Made by a program: the position numbers and the translations under genes. A DNA stretch of 64,000 nucleotides. It comes from Williamsia sp. 1135. GTDB taxonomy: Bacteria; Actinomycetota; Actinomycetes; Mycobacteriales; Mycobacteriaceae. The DNA is taken from positions 108,635 to 172,634 of the forward strand of contig NZ_MJEI01000099.1 of the NCBI RefSeq assembly GCF_002095395.1, read 5' to 3'. The notes beneath the pieces are model-generated. The model did no database searches and was not told where the DNA came from. It was given only the letters and a program-made list of their open reading frames with translations. This document shows positions 36,207 through 44,870 of this stretch, piece by piece; position 1 is the first letter of the stretch, and every line of letters begins with the position of its first letter.

Positions 36207-37037
36207 ATGTCAAACACCGCTCCGAGACCACCGGTCCGCCGGTCGCTGCTCGCCGCGACTCTCGTCGCTCTGTTCCTCTCGGTACTCGGGCTGTCGGCGG
36301 CTCCGGCTTCTGCGGAGACGGCGAAACCGACTGTCGTGCTGGTGCATGGAGCGTTCGCCGATTCGTCGGGCTGGAAGGACGTCGCGACAGAGCTGGCCGC
36401 TCAGGGATATCCGGTGCAGTTGTTCGACAATCCTCTCCGTGGCCCCTCCCACGACTCAGCTCTCCTCGAAAAGCAGCTGTCGACGATCTCGGGCCCGATC
36501 GTGCTCGTCGGACATTCTTACGGCGGCGCAGTCATCACCAACACACACGACCCGGACGTGGTGGCGAACGTGTACATCGCCGCATTCGCGCCGCAGCAGG
36601 GTGAGTTCGTGCAGGGCCTGCTCAATCCGATCACTTTTCCCGGCAGTCGGCTACTGCCACCTGCGTTGCAACTGAAGGTCGTCGACGACCAGACCGGTAT
36701 CGCAGGCAAGAACGTGGACGGCTACATCGCACGCGAGTACTTCCGGGAGATCTTCGCCCAGGACGTCACGCCTGCGGTCGCCGCAGACATGTTCGCGCAC
36801 CAGAAATCGGCGGCCCTGGTCGCCAACCTCGAGCCGTCGGGCGCGCCGTCATGGCAGAAGGTCCCGAGCTGGTACCTGGTGTCCGCGCAGGACAGGGTCA
36901 TTCCGCCTGCGCTGCAACGCTTCATGGCCTCGCGGGCTGCTCCCGGTCACACCTTCGAGGTCGACGCAGCCCACGCATCACTCGTCTCCCAGCCGGCGGC
37001 GGTGACCAGAGTGATCGTCGCGGCCGCGCAGGGCTGA
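36207..37037 (+). CDS. Secreted alpha/beta hydrolase
   Basis: Exported hydrolase of 276 residues. The signal peptide RRSLLAATLVALFLSVLGLS ends APASA|ET. The mature part has VVLVHGAFADSSGWKDVATE, the nucleophile elbow VGHSYGG (Ser) and, near the end, SAQDRVIPPALQRFMASRA with the acid, then DAAHASLVSQP with the catalytic His. It resembles the alpha/beta hydrolases annotated as salicylate-esterase-like. A single gene. Confidence 0.9.
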   Translation: MSNTAPRPPVRRSLLAATLVALFLSVLGLSAAPASAETAKPTVVLVHGAFADSSGWKDVATELAAQGYPVQLFDNPLRGPSHDSALLEKQLSTISGPIVLVGHSYGGAVITNTHDPDVVANVYIAAFAPQQGEFVQGLLNPITFPGSRLLPPALQLKVVDDQTGIAGKNVDGYIAREYFREIFAQDVTPAVAADMFAHQKSAALVANLEPSGAPSWQKVPSWYLVSAQDRVIPPALQRFMASRAAPGHTFEVDAAHASLVSQPAAVTRVIVAAAQG

Positions 37038-37213
37038 CAGTCATGCGCCCTTCTGCTCGCCGCCCGTCATCACCTGGGTCCACCACGAATCGAGAGGGCT
37101 CGGGCTCGGCCAACGCACATCGGGTGCGACCCGGTCGTCGCGCGAGCGCGCGGTGTGGCCGGATGATTCGTGCGTTCGATCCTCGGCCGCGGACTTCCGG
37201 GGTGCCTGCAGGC

Positions 37214-37654
37214 TCATCGTGCGCCCCCGACCTCGGTGTGCACCGGTGTGGGCGGGTCCTCGGACGTCGCTTCCCGCGTGGCCCGCGACGCGCACGCGAC
37301 GGTCGGGTAGATCGCGATCTCCGCGGACAGGCCGACCTGGTGCATGGGCCGGGCGGTCGCAGGCCCGACGGCGGCGACCGCAAACCCTATCCCGTTGGCC
37401 TGGGCCTTTTCCATTGCCATGAGGGCGGCCATGCCGGCGCAGCCCAGGAACCGGGTCTGCGTCAGGTCGACGATCAGGACGGATGGGGCCGTGGACAAGG
37501 TGCAATCGACTGATTCGACGAACCGGGGTTCGGTCGTCTGGTCGAGGTCGCCGTGCACGTTCAGAACGGTGACCTCGACGTGGTCGTCCGAGGCGATCAC
37601 CGAGCGCGGACGGCCGGAGGTTGACTGGTCGAGAACGAGTTGTGACGTCATCAT
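37214..37654 (-). CDS. STAS domain protein (anti-sigma factor antagonist-like)
   Basis: Protein of 146 residues with one STAS domain: VTVLNVHGDLDQTTEPRFVE, then VLIVDLTQTRFLGCAGMAAL. At the position of the phosphorylated Ser of SpoIIAA/RsbV the sequence has Cys (FLGCAGM), so it may not be controlled by a Ser kinase in the usual way. About 25 C-terminal residues after the domain look disordered. It lies downstream of a GAF-ANTAR gene in the same direction; a second STAS gene at 52.2 kb has a Ser there. Confidence 0.82.
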   Translation of the reverse strand: MMTSQLVLDQSTSGRPRSVIASDDHVEVTVLNVHGDLDQTTEPRFVESVDCTLSTAPSVLIVDLTQTRFLGCAGMAALMAMEKAQANGIGFAVAAVGPATARPMHQVGLSAEIAIYPTVACASRATREATSEDPPTPVHTEVGGAR

Positions 37655-37841
37655 TGCAAACGCCCCTCACTGTGGACGGGGAGGCGCTGGATACGCAGGA
37701 GTGGCCAGCGCTGGGCGCGGCTGGTTTTCAACCTGAATTCATCCTTGCAAAACACATATCGTTTCGCAACAACTTTCTTCATACGGGTACATGCCGTTGC
37801 GCGACAACATCATAGAGCTCGCCGTGAGCGAGCGAGGAGCC

Positions 37842-38549
37842 TCACTCCGGCGGGTGGTCCTTGTGCACGAGGTCCTGGGCGAGCTTCGCAAGCGGAATGT
37901 TGCTGTCCTGGGACAGCTTTCGCAGCAGATTGAACGCCTGCACCGCATTGATGTCGAAACGTTCCATGATCATGCCCTTGGCCTGGCCGATGATGTCGCG
38001 ACTGGCCAGGGCGCTACGGAACTGAGCGCCACGCTCGGTGGCCGCCCACGCGACGGCAGCGTGTGCCGCGTAGAGGAGCCCGATCTCTTCGGCGTCATCA
38101 GGGAATGAGTTGGGTGTGAGCGAGTACAACGTCATCGACCCCAGCGTCTCGCTGTGGGTGTAGAGACGAAACGAGAGGATCGAGCGGAACGGGGTCATCG
38201 CGACGGCATCGGCAGCGTACTTGGGCCACCGGGTCTCGGTCGTCAGATCGTTTACCCGCACCACGGGTTCTTCCCACGCGGCCTCCAGGCAGGGTCCCTG
38301 CTGGTGGGTCACCTGGATCTTGTTGTGGGTGTCGACCAGCGGATCAGTCGAGACCTGAGTGCTCAACGAGTCTCGGTTGGTCGTGACGGTGATCCCGGCG
38401 TGTTCGGCACCTGCCACGTTCTCGACCGCAGCCGTGACGACACTTCCGAGTACTTCGTCCAGCGCTTGCTGATCGCTCCCGTGCAGGCCACGTGCCAGAT
38501 CGGCGATCGCGATATGGATATCGGTGATGGTCTGCTCGTCGTCAGGCAT
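37842..38549 (-). CDS. GAF-ANTAR domain RNA-binding antiterminator
   Basis: Protein of 235 residues. The N-terminal GAF sensor is at about 20-160 (VTHQQGPCLEAAWEEPVVRV, MTPFRSILSFRLYTHSETLG), and the C-terminal ANTAR RNA-binding domain is at about 175-230 (SRDIIGQAKGMIMERFDINA, QAFNLLRKLSQDSN). ANTAR proteins bind paired hairpins in nascent RNA to block termination. Start chosen at MPDDEQTITD. It is a close paralogue of the protein at 52779-53483 and is followed by a STAS gene. Confidence 0.9.
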   Translation of the reverse strand: MPDDEQTITDIHIAIADLARGLHGSDQQALDEVLGSVVTAAVENVAGAEHAGITVTTNRDSLSTQVSTDPLVDTHNKIQVTHQQGPCLEAAWEEPVVRVNDLTTETRWPKYAADAVAMTPFRSILSFRLYTHSETLGSMTLYSLTPNSFPDDAEEIGLLYAAHAAVAWAATERGAQFRSALASRDIIGQAKGMIMERFDINAVQAFNLLRKLSQDSNIPLAKLAQDLVHKDHPPE

Positions 38550-38640
38550 GGGACTCCAAAGAACGGTGCTAGCGATGGCAGGTCGAGGTGGGCTTCGTTT
38601 CGACCAACCGCCCATCTTGCCACGACCCGGGTGCCCGATG

Positions 38641-39585
38641 TCAGCGATGCCGGCCGCGCTCACGGCCTCCGGATCCGAAGTAATGCAGTGCGCTGGTGCC
38701 CGAGTGGTCCGGCTCGTCGCTTCTCGTCTCGGTGGTCGTCTCCGCGGTCGTCGGTCGACCGGACCGCAGTGACCATCGCAGATATCGGGTGACCAGCCGA
38801 TCGGTGGTGCCGGGTGCGATTGCGCTCGCGACCGCGGCGCTCCGGGACCACGCGCCTACGTAGACATCTCGGACGGGGAGTTGGGCAGCGCGGAGTATCG
38901 CGTTTGCGACCGTTTCCGGCGGTTGCCGCAGCCGAGCGTGCGGCCGGCGAGCGCCGGGATAGTGGTGTGCGTGTTCGACGTGGGGGGTGTCGATACGTCC
39001 GGGATGGACCAGGGTCACCGAGACGGGTGAACCTTTGGCCTCCTGCTCGGAGCGAAACGCGTCGGTGTAGCCGCGGAGTGCGTGCTTGGAGCCGGAGTAG
39101 GTCGACTGCGCCGCGATTGCCCGGTTACCGAGCGTGCTGCCGACCATGATCAGCGCGCCGCCGTGTATGCCGTCCTGGCGTCCGGCGATGTGCCGCGCGA
39201 GCGCCAGCGAGCCGTACACAGCACCCCAGTAGTTGGTGTCGAACAGGCGGTGCATGTCGTCGACCGACACCTGGTCGGCGCTCCCGAACATGGCGACCCC
39301 GGCATTGTTCACCCAGGTGTCGAATCGACCGTAGGTGGAGATCGCGGTGTCGGCGATGCGTGCGACGTCGGACTCGATCCCGACGTCGGCGGTCACTGCG
39401 ACCGCGCTCCCGCCGCGGCGCCGGATGTCGTCGACGATGTCGGCGAGTGCGGCCTCGTTCCTGGCGGCGAGCACCACCGCCGCCCCGGCCAGCGCGGCGC
39501 GGCGGGCGGTGACCAGACCGATGCCGCTCGAGGCGCCCGTGATGACCATCACCTGATCCGGCAATCGGCGGAGTGTGACGCGCAT
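38641..39585 (-). CDS. Short-chain dehydrogenase/reductase
   Basis: Classical SDR of 314 residues. The NAD(P) site is VMVITGASSGIGLVTARRAA, followed by NNAGVAMFG and catalytic STYSGSKHALRGYTDAFR (Y-x3-K), with VGSTLGNRA carrying the Ser. GAGGGAA precedes the ATG at 39585. The last about 60 residues are Arg/Thr-rich and probably disordered. Substrate unknown. It is followed by the GAF-ANTAR and STAS genes in the same direction. Confidence 0.9.
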   Translation of the reverse strand: MRVTLRRLPDQVMVITGASSGIGLVTARRAALAGAAVVLAARNEAALADIVDDIRRRGGSAVAVTADVGIESDVARIADTAISTYGRFDTWVNNAGVAMFGSADQVSVDDMHRLFDTNYWGAVYGSLALARHIAGRQDGIHGGALIMVGSTLGNRAIAAQSTYSGSKHALRGYTDAFRSEQEAKGSPVSVTLVHPGRIDTPHVEHAHHYPGARRPHARLRQPPETVANAILRAAQLPVRDVYVGAWSRSAAVASAIAPGTTDRLVTRYLRWSLRSGRPTTAETTTETRSDEPDHSGTSALHYFGSGGRERGRHR

Positions 39586-39795
39586 CGGCTTCCCTCGAGT
39601 GTGATCTGACGCGAAAGGCAGGCTGCGACAACGTGGAACAGGTGGAGCCGCGATGGACTGAGCGCCTGGTACCCCGACGTCGTCGGCCGCAAACCCTTGC
39701 TGCCGGGGCTCGACGACACTCTCACCTGGTCGATATTGCTGCAATGGATCACGTTGTCTGGTTTGGGATTCGGACAGGCAAGGTACTCACCGTCC

Positions 39796-40498
39796 ATGAC
39801 GTCGACGTTTTCCCGTGAGGATGCTTTTGCGGGTTGGTCGCGGCTACACGGCGGTATCGATCCGGTGAGCTCGGTCTGGATCAGGGGCTGGGTACGTATC
39901 GCGCATGCATGTGCGAGCCCACTCATCCGGGCGGGTGTGAGCCCGAGTGTCGCGACGGTTCTCGGGGTCCTGGTGACGGCGTCGGTTCCCATGATTGCGC
40001 TCGCCGGCTCCGCGTGGCCGCTGCTCGCACTGGTGTTTGTGCTGGTGGGGGCCGTGCTCGACGGCGTGGACGGGGCAATCGCATTGCGGACGGGCACCGC
40101 ATCCCGTTGGGGTCGGGTGCTCGATCCGTTCGCGGACCGCTGTTCGGATCTGCTGCTGATACTCACCCTCGTGATCCTCGGCGCTCCGGTGTGGCTCGGC
40201 GTCGGCCTTGCTGTGACGACGCTGATGCTCGAGTCGGTACGCGCCAGCGCTCAGGCAGCCGGGATGGAAGGTCCCGGTGCACTGACGTGGTGGGAACGGC
40301 CGTCGCGGGTGATCGTCACTTCACTTGCCGCGGCGAGTAGTGGAATCGTGTGGTGTGCAAGGCAACTCGGGGGTAACCGTGCTGCCCTGGATCGACGGGG
40401 CGAGCCTGGTGACGCTGTATTCGATCGCTGCTGGGCTGCTGGCGGTGGTCGGGCTCGTGCACCTGCTGGTTGCCGTTCACCTGCAGTTCCGCCGATAG
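39796..40498 (+). CDS. CDP-alcohol phosphatidyltransferase, frameshift in a G-run
   Basis: Membrane enzyme transferring a phosphatidyl group from a CDP-alcohol. The catalytic signature D-G-x2-D-G-x2-A-L-R-x8-G-x3-D-x3-D is seen as VLDGVDGAIALRTGTASRWG followed by RVLDPFADR. Several hydrophobic helices follow. At a GGGGG run (40369-40373) the frame changes: the expected final helix (SLVTLYSIAAGLLAVVGLVH) and stop at 40498 are read in another frame, whereas the uninterrupted frame runs on to 40722 into low-complexity Arg/Ser sequence. One extra G, real or an error, explains it. The fold's catalytic part is intact. Confidence 0.78.
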
Positions 40499-40504
40499 CA
40501 GCCG

Positions 40505-42004
40505 TCAGTCGGCCACGCCGATCATGTTCGCAACGATCGCGGCGGACATCATCACCAGGGGAAGACCGCCACCGGGATGCGACGATCCGCCGACGAGATA
40601 CAGCCCGGGCACCGGACTCCGATTCGAGGGCCGCAAGAACGCAGCCAGCGCACCGTTCGACGAGGTGCCGTAGATCGACCCGCCGGGGGTCAGTGTCCGC
40701 CGCTGGAGGTCAGCGGGACTGATGATCACTCGGTGCCGGATCCGGTCGGACACATCCAGGCCGCGCGCGGCCATCAGGTCGAGGATCTGGTCGGCATATT
40801 CCTCCCGTAGCCCGGGCGCGTCCCAGTCGGTGCCCTCTGCAGGGTCATGCGGTGGCGCGTTGACCAGGACGAACCAGGCCCCGGACCGGGCGTCGGGCGT
40901 CAACGTATGGTCCGCCGGCGCGCTCACGTAAATGGTGGGGCGGGGAACCGGGCGCGGTCTGCCCTTGCGCCCGAACACCGCGTCGAACTCCTCGTCGTAG
41001 TCCTCGGCGAACAGCACGTGATGGTGCGGTTGATCGCTCGGAGGATCATCGAGTGCCAGCAACAGCACGAACCCCGACAGTGAACGTGTGGTGCGGCGAA
41101 GTCGTCGAGCCGCGCGGCGCGCGCCCGGATGATCGGGGGAGAGCAAGTCGTTGAAGACCTGCTGGGCGTCTGCGTTGGCCACCACGAACTCGGCGTCGGT
41201 CACGGAGCCGTCGGACAGCTGCACTCCGCGGACCCCGGTTGCATCGGTGAGGATCTCGGTGACCTGGGTACCGAGGCGAACCTCCACACCCAGTACTTGC
41301 GCCCGGTTCAGCAACACGGCGGCGATGCGGCCGAGCCCGCCGTCGACATACCAGGAGCCGTAGGCTTGTTCCGCGTACGGAACGCTGGCCAAAGCGGCGG
41401 GTGCCTGCCTCGGATCGGACCCCGTGTAGGTGGCATAGCGGTCGAGCAGCATGCGTAGCCGAGGGTCCGACAGGTAGGACGTGCCGAGTCCGCGCAGAGA
41501 CTTCCACGGTGCGATGGTCGTCAGGTCGCGAAGTCGGCGGGAGAGTCGGAGCATCGTCCGGACGTCGATCGGCGATTCCAGGAACGGTGTCAGGGTGGCG
41601 TCCCAGATACGTTCGGCCCGTTCGGAGAAGGCGCTCCACTGCGCGCCACGTCCGGGCCCTAGCGCGGCGTCGAGTGCGCGCGGGATCTCGGCCGCTTCAC
41701 CGGGCAGGTCCAGTACGACGCCGTCGGGGAAGGTGTATCGGCAGGCGATCTCGAGCCGCCGAAGCGGTAGTTCGTCGGCGGTGGGGGGCCCGCCGATGGC
41801 TGCGAAGAGGTCATCGAGCACGTGAGGGAGGGTCAGCAGTGAGGGGCCGGTGTCGAAGACGAATCCGTCGACCTGCTCGACGCCGAGCTTCCCGCCCACC
41901 ACGGGTGCCTGCTCGATCAGTGTGACGGAGTGACCCTGTGCTGCCAGCCGGGCTGCCGCCGCCAATCCTCCGACGCCGGCGCCGATCACGACGATCTGGC
42001 TCAA
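40505..42004 (-). CDS. Phytoene desaturase-like (CrtI/CrtN family) oxidoreductase
   Basis: FAD-dependent carotenoid-type desaturase/oxidoreductase of 499 residues. The N-terminal dinucleotide-binding motif VVIGAGVGGLAAAARLAAQG is followed by VVGGKLGVEQVDGFVFDTGP, and the C-terminal FAD motif GLYLVGGSSHPGGGLPLVMM is a CrtI/CrtN hallmark. I chose a TTG start behind AAGGGAG; it overlaps the stop of the YihY gene (TTGA). No phytoene synthase or cyclase is nearby, so the actual substrate is uncertain. Confidence 0.88.
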   Translation of the reverse strand: MSQIVVIGAGVGGLAAAARLAAQGHSVTLIEQAPVVGGKLGVEQVDGFVFDTGPSLLTLPHVLDDLFAAIGGPPTADELPLRRLEIACRYTFPDGVVLDLPGEAAEIPRALDAALGPGRGAQWSAFSERAERIWDATLTPFLESPIDVRTMLRLSRRLRDLTTIAPWKSLRGLGTSYLSDPRLRMLLDRYATYTGSDPRQAPAALASVPYAEQAYGSWYVDGGLGRIAAVLLNRAQVLGVEVRLGTQVTEILTDATGVRGVQLSDGSVTDAEFVVANADAQQVFNDLLSPDHPGARRAARRLRRTTRSLSGFVLLLALDDPPSDQPHHHVLFAEDYDEEFDAVFGRKGRPRPVPRPTIYVSAPADHTLTPDARSGAWFVLVNAPPHDPAEGTDWDAPGLREEYADQILDLMAARGLDVSDRIRHRVIISPADLQRRTLTPGGSIYGTSSNGALAAFLRPSNRSPVPGLYLVGGSSHPGGGLPLVMMSAAIVANMIGVAD

Positions 42005-42936
42005 GATCTCCCTTTCCTGGTCGGCGTACCGACCCGACTGTCCACCGTGGCGTCGATCGAGCGCGTGAGCGACCATCCCGCGATCAGCACCATATGCAGT
42101 ATCCACAACCACAAGCCCACCGCGACGACCCCGCCGACCACCGTCAGCCCTGCGAACGGGAGGCCGACATCGATGGGGATGGAGAGGAACAGCGCGAAAC
42201 CCTGGAGGAAGCCGGCCAGCATCGACGCAGTGACGAGTGCCCCGACCACCGCGACGCGCCATCGCGGGGCCCCTGGCATGACGAAGCGGAAAACCCAGGT
42301 CAGCAATACCGCCAGCATGAGCCAGGTCGTCAGGAAACCCAGGTAGTAACGCAGGACGAGGTCGCCGAAACCGCTGCCACCACCTTCTGGGGTGAGGCCG
42401 ACCAGCTGCTTACCGATCGTCGAATAGATCCACGCCAGCGGCGGCACCACGACGAACAGGGCAAGGACTGTGCCGCGCGCCCTCCAGGCACCCAGGGTTG
42501 AACTCCGCTCCGCTTCGTCTCCTGCAATGGTCGGCTTCGACTCGGGCGACAACAACAGCGCCGACCGGCGAAGCCCCTCGCCATAGAACGACGCGGGGAA
42601 CATCAGCACCAACGCGCTCAGCAGGCCGGCGTGCACACCCGCATCGACGAGAGCGTCGTAGGCCGATCGCGCACCCATGTCCGGCGGAATCAGCACACGC
42701 AAAGAAAGCAATCGCTGTTGGACCTCATCCGTGTCGTCGAACCAGCTGATGCTCCAGACGGCGAACAGCAACCACGGCACGATGGCGATCGCGGAGTAGT
42801 ACGTCAGGGTGGCGGCCGTGCCGGCAAGGTCTCCCCGGGAGAGTCGGCCCGAGGCATCACGGACGGTGGTGCCCAGTTCGGCCGTGACCCGGACGCGGGT
42901 GTCGGTGGGCGTCGATGCCGCAGCCGGCCTGTCCAT
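42001..42936 (-). CDS. YihY/UPF0761 (BrkB-like) membrane protein
   Basis: Membrane protein of 311 residues. The family motif GDLAGTAATLTYYSAIAIVP opens the domain, with VLALFVVVPPLAWIYSTIGK and GLWLWILHMVLIAGWSLTRS at the end (LWLxW-N/H motif). About six transmembrane helices. Function of the family is unsettled; it was once miscalled RNase BN. It is upstream of, and overlaps, the desaturase gene. A GTG one codon upstream is an alternative start. Confidence 0.85.
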   Translation of the reverse strand: MDRPAAASTPTDTRVRVTAELGTTVRDASGRLSRGDLAGTAATLTYYSAIAIVPWLLFAVWSISWFDDTDEVQQRLLSLRVLIPPDMGARSAYDALVDAGVHAGLLSALVLMFPASFYGEGLRRSALLLSPESKPTIAGDEAERSSTLGAWRARGTVLALFVVVPPLAWIYSTIGKQLVGLTPEGGGSGFGDLVLRYYLGFLTTWLMLAVLLTWVFRFVMPGAPRWRVAVVGALVTASMLAGFLQGFALFLSIPIDVGLPFAGLTVVGGVVAVGLWLWILHMVLIAGWSLTRSIDATVDSRVGTPTRKGRS

Positions 42937-43265
42937 CACCGTGCCAGGATGCCCCGGGATGCCGATCTGAAACCGCCCACCGACGGATGGACGCCAGAGC
43001 GTGTTTGACATCACCCGCGGCTGGGAACACTGGACCAGCAGTCGACCGCCTGGCGGTTCGACGCGTGGTGGGGGTGAATGCTCGGGGCCACGCACTGCTG
43101 TTGACCCCCCCAGACAAGCGGGCCGGCACTTTTGTATTGGAGTCCCTGGAGAGGCGTGAAGATGACTGCTTACCGAATGGTCCGTACCGCTCGGGGTGCT
43201 CCGGATATGTGCCGAGTGGCACCTATGCTGTCACGCACGTCCGCGAGCCCCGGGGCCGGTCGCCG
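42937..43265. other. Intergenic region without a recognised gene
   Basis: Divergent gap of 329 bases between the YihY gene and a small zinc-ribbon gene. Frames here are open but show no family motif or ribosome site. It must hold both promoters; TTGACC at 43104 is the only -35-like element I noticed on the plus strand, with no convincing -10. Confidence 0.4.
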
Positions 43266-43463
43266 ATGACTGTCGCCGGAATGACGAGTAGGCACAGCGA
43301 CACCGGCAACGAAGCCTGGACGGTGCGGTGTGATCGATGCGAACACCGATTCAGAGTGGTGGCTGTCGGGCACCGCGCCGACGCGGAAGTGGTTGCCGCA
43401 GCAAATGGTTGGGACATCAACGACCACCGCACGCTGTGTCCGGCGTGTGCGTCGGTGCGCTGA
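43266..43463 (+). CDS. Small zinc-ribbon protein
   Basis: Protein of about 65 residues with two Cys pairs, VRCDRCEHRF and LCPACASVR, about 40 residues apart, suggesting one zinc site. Its centre (DAEVVAAANGWDINDHRT) resembles small actinobacterial zinc-ribbon proteins of unknown role. Start is ATG 43266 or 43281. Short, so coding is likely but not certain. The next 295 bases to the reductase gene hold nothing I recognise. Confidence 0.6.
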   Translation: MTVAGMTSRHSDTGNEAWTVRCDRCEHRFRVVAVGHRADAEVVAAANGWDINDHRTLCPACASVR

Positions 43464-43758
43464 CGCCGAGGCTCATGGCAGTCAGAGTTGACGGCCCGCG
43501 AACCCAGTGCAGACGATGTCGCCTGCGTTTCCCGAATCGACTGACGCTGCTGTTAGTGCGACGTAAGGTCACACGTAGCCTGCCACAAGCGGGCACACTG
43601 TTAGTTGCAGCCACACCTGTCAAGCCCCGATGCAGGTGACCGACATGCGCGTATCCCCAGGATGCGCGAACTTGGCCCGGGAGTTGTCCACGTGAACGTT
43701 CCACCGAGCACGACCCTGTCCCGCCCCGTCTGGTGTGACAACGCAGTCTGGTGCCGTC

Positions 43759-44856
43759 ATGGCTGAACGCGGCGCGAAACCCAACGTCCCGACGTTGCGA
43801 CGTCAGGCTCTCAAGGCGATCAGTCATCTGTTCAGCCCGCTGGAGCCCGACGATTACCTCGAGATGATCAACCCGCTGTGGACCACTAAAGAACTGCGCG
43901 GGCGAATCGAGGAGGTTCGGCCCGAGGGCGCGGATGCCGCTACGGTCTGGATCAGACCCGGATACCAGTGGCCGGGGCACATGCCGGGACAGTACGTCCG
44001 GCTTGGCCTGGTGATCGACGGTGTCTTCCATTGGCGGGCATATTCATTGACGTCAGACCCTGAGCCGCGCGACGGCCTGATCGCCGTCACGCCGAAACTC
44101 GTCGAGAACGGTGTGGTGTCGCCCTACCTGGTCCGGAAGATCCGGCCAGGCGAGATCATCCGGCTCGGCGAGATCGAGGGCGTCTTCACGTTGCCCGATC
44201 CGCGTCCGGAAAAGCTGCTGTTCATCAGCGCCGGCAGCGGTATCACGCCGATCATGAGCATGCTGCGAAGTCTGGACCACAACGACGCCATGAACGACGT
44301 GGTGGTGATCCACTCCGCACGCACCGAGGACCAGGTCATGTTCCACAGGGACCTGCAGGAGATGGACAGTCGGCAGGACGGGATGCAGCTGATCATTCGA
44401 CTGACCGGTGACGACGGGCGTATCAAGCCCGAGGATCTCGACGACCTGTGCCCGGACTGGCGCGAGCGGGAAGCGCTGTGCTCGGGCCCTGAAGAACTGT
44501 TGGACTCCCTCGTCGAGCACTGGGAGAACAACGACCTCTCCGACCGCATCCACTTCGAACGATTTCAGCCGGTCATCGGCGGGAACGCGGGCGATGGCGA
44601 GGGCGGTGGGGTGCGATTCGTGAAGAGCAAGACCGATGCCAAATGTGAACCCGGACAGACCATCCTCGCCGCAGGCGAAGATGCCGGACTCGAACTCAAG
44701 TACGGCTGCCGGATCGGGATCTGCCACACGTGTGTCGGAACCCTGAAATCTGGGCAACTCAGAGACCTGCGTACCGGTGAAGTCAGCGAGCCGGCCGGAG
44801 CCTCGGTGCGGATCTGTGTGAACAGCGCCGAAGGCGATGTCGAGATCGACCTGTAG
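43759..44856 (+). CDS. Ferredoxin reductase-type oxidoreductase, partner of the acyl desaturase
   Basis: Electron-transfer protein of 365 residues resembling Rv3230c of M. tuberculosis, which supplies electrons to DesA3. The FAD domain has GQYVRLGLVIDGVFHWRAYS (R-x-Y-S), the NAD domain FISAGSGITPIMSMLRSL, and the C-terminal 2Fe-2S ferredoxin domain has YGCRIGICHTCVGTLKSG with a fourth Cys in VRICVNSAEG. A GTG at 43735 would add eight residues. It lies 14 bases upstream of the desaturase gene. Confidence 0.9.
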   Translation: MAERGAKPNVPTLRRQALKAISHLFSPLEPDDYLEMINPLWTTKELRGRIEEVRPEGADAATVWIRPGYQWPGHMPGQYVRLGLVIDGVFHWRAYSLTSDPEPRDGLIAVTPKLVENGVVSPYLVRKIRPGEIIRLGEIEGVFTLPDPRPEKLLFISAGSGITPIMSMLRSLDHNDAMNDVVVIHSARTEDQVMFHRDLQEMDSRQDGMQLIIRLTGDDGRIKPEDLDDLCPDWREREALCSGPEELLDSLVEHWENNDLSDRIHFERFQPVIGGNAGDGEGGGVRFVKSKTDAKCEPGQTILAAGEDAGLELKYGCRIGICHTCVGTLKSGQLRDLRTGEVSEPAGASVRICVNSAEGDVEIDL

Positions 44857-44870
44857 ATCGAAGGAGAAAT

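Noticed and set aside
40505..42004. A complete carotenoid biosynthesis cluster around the CrtI-like gene
   Set aside because: No phytoene synthase, GGPP synthase or cyclase is encoded nearby; the neighbours are a YihY protein and a CDP-alcohol transferase.
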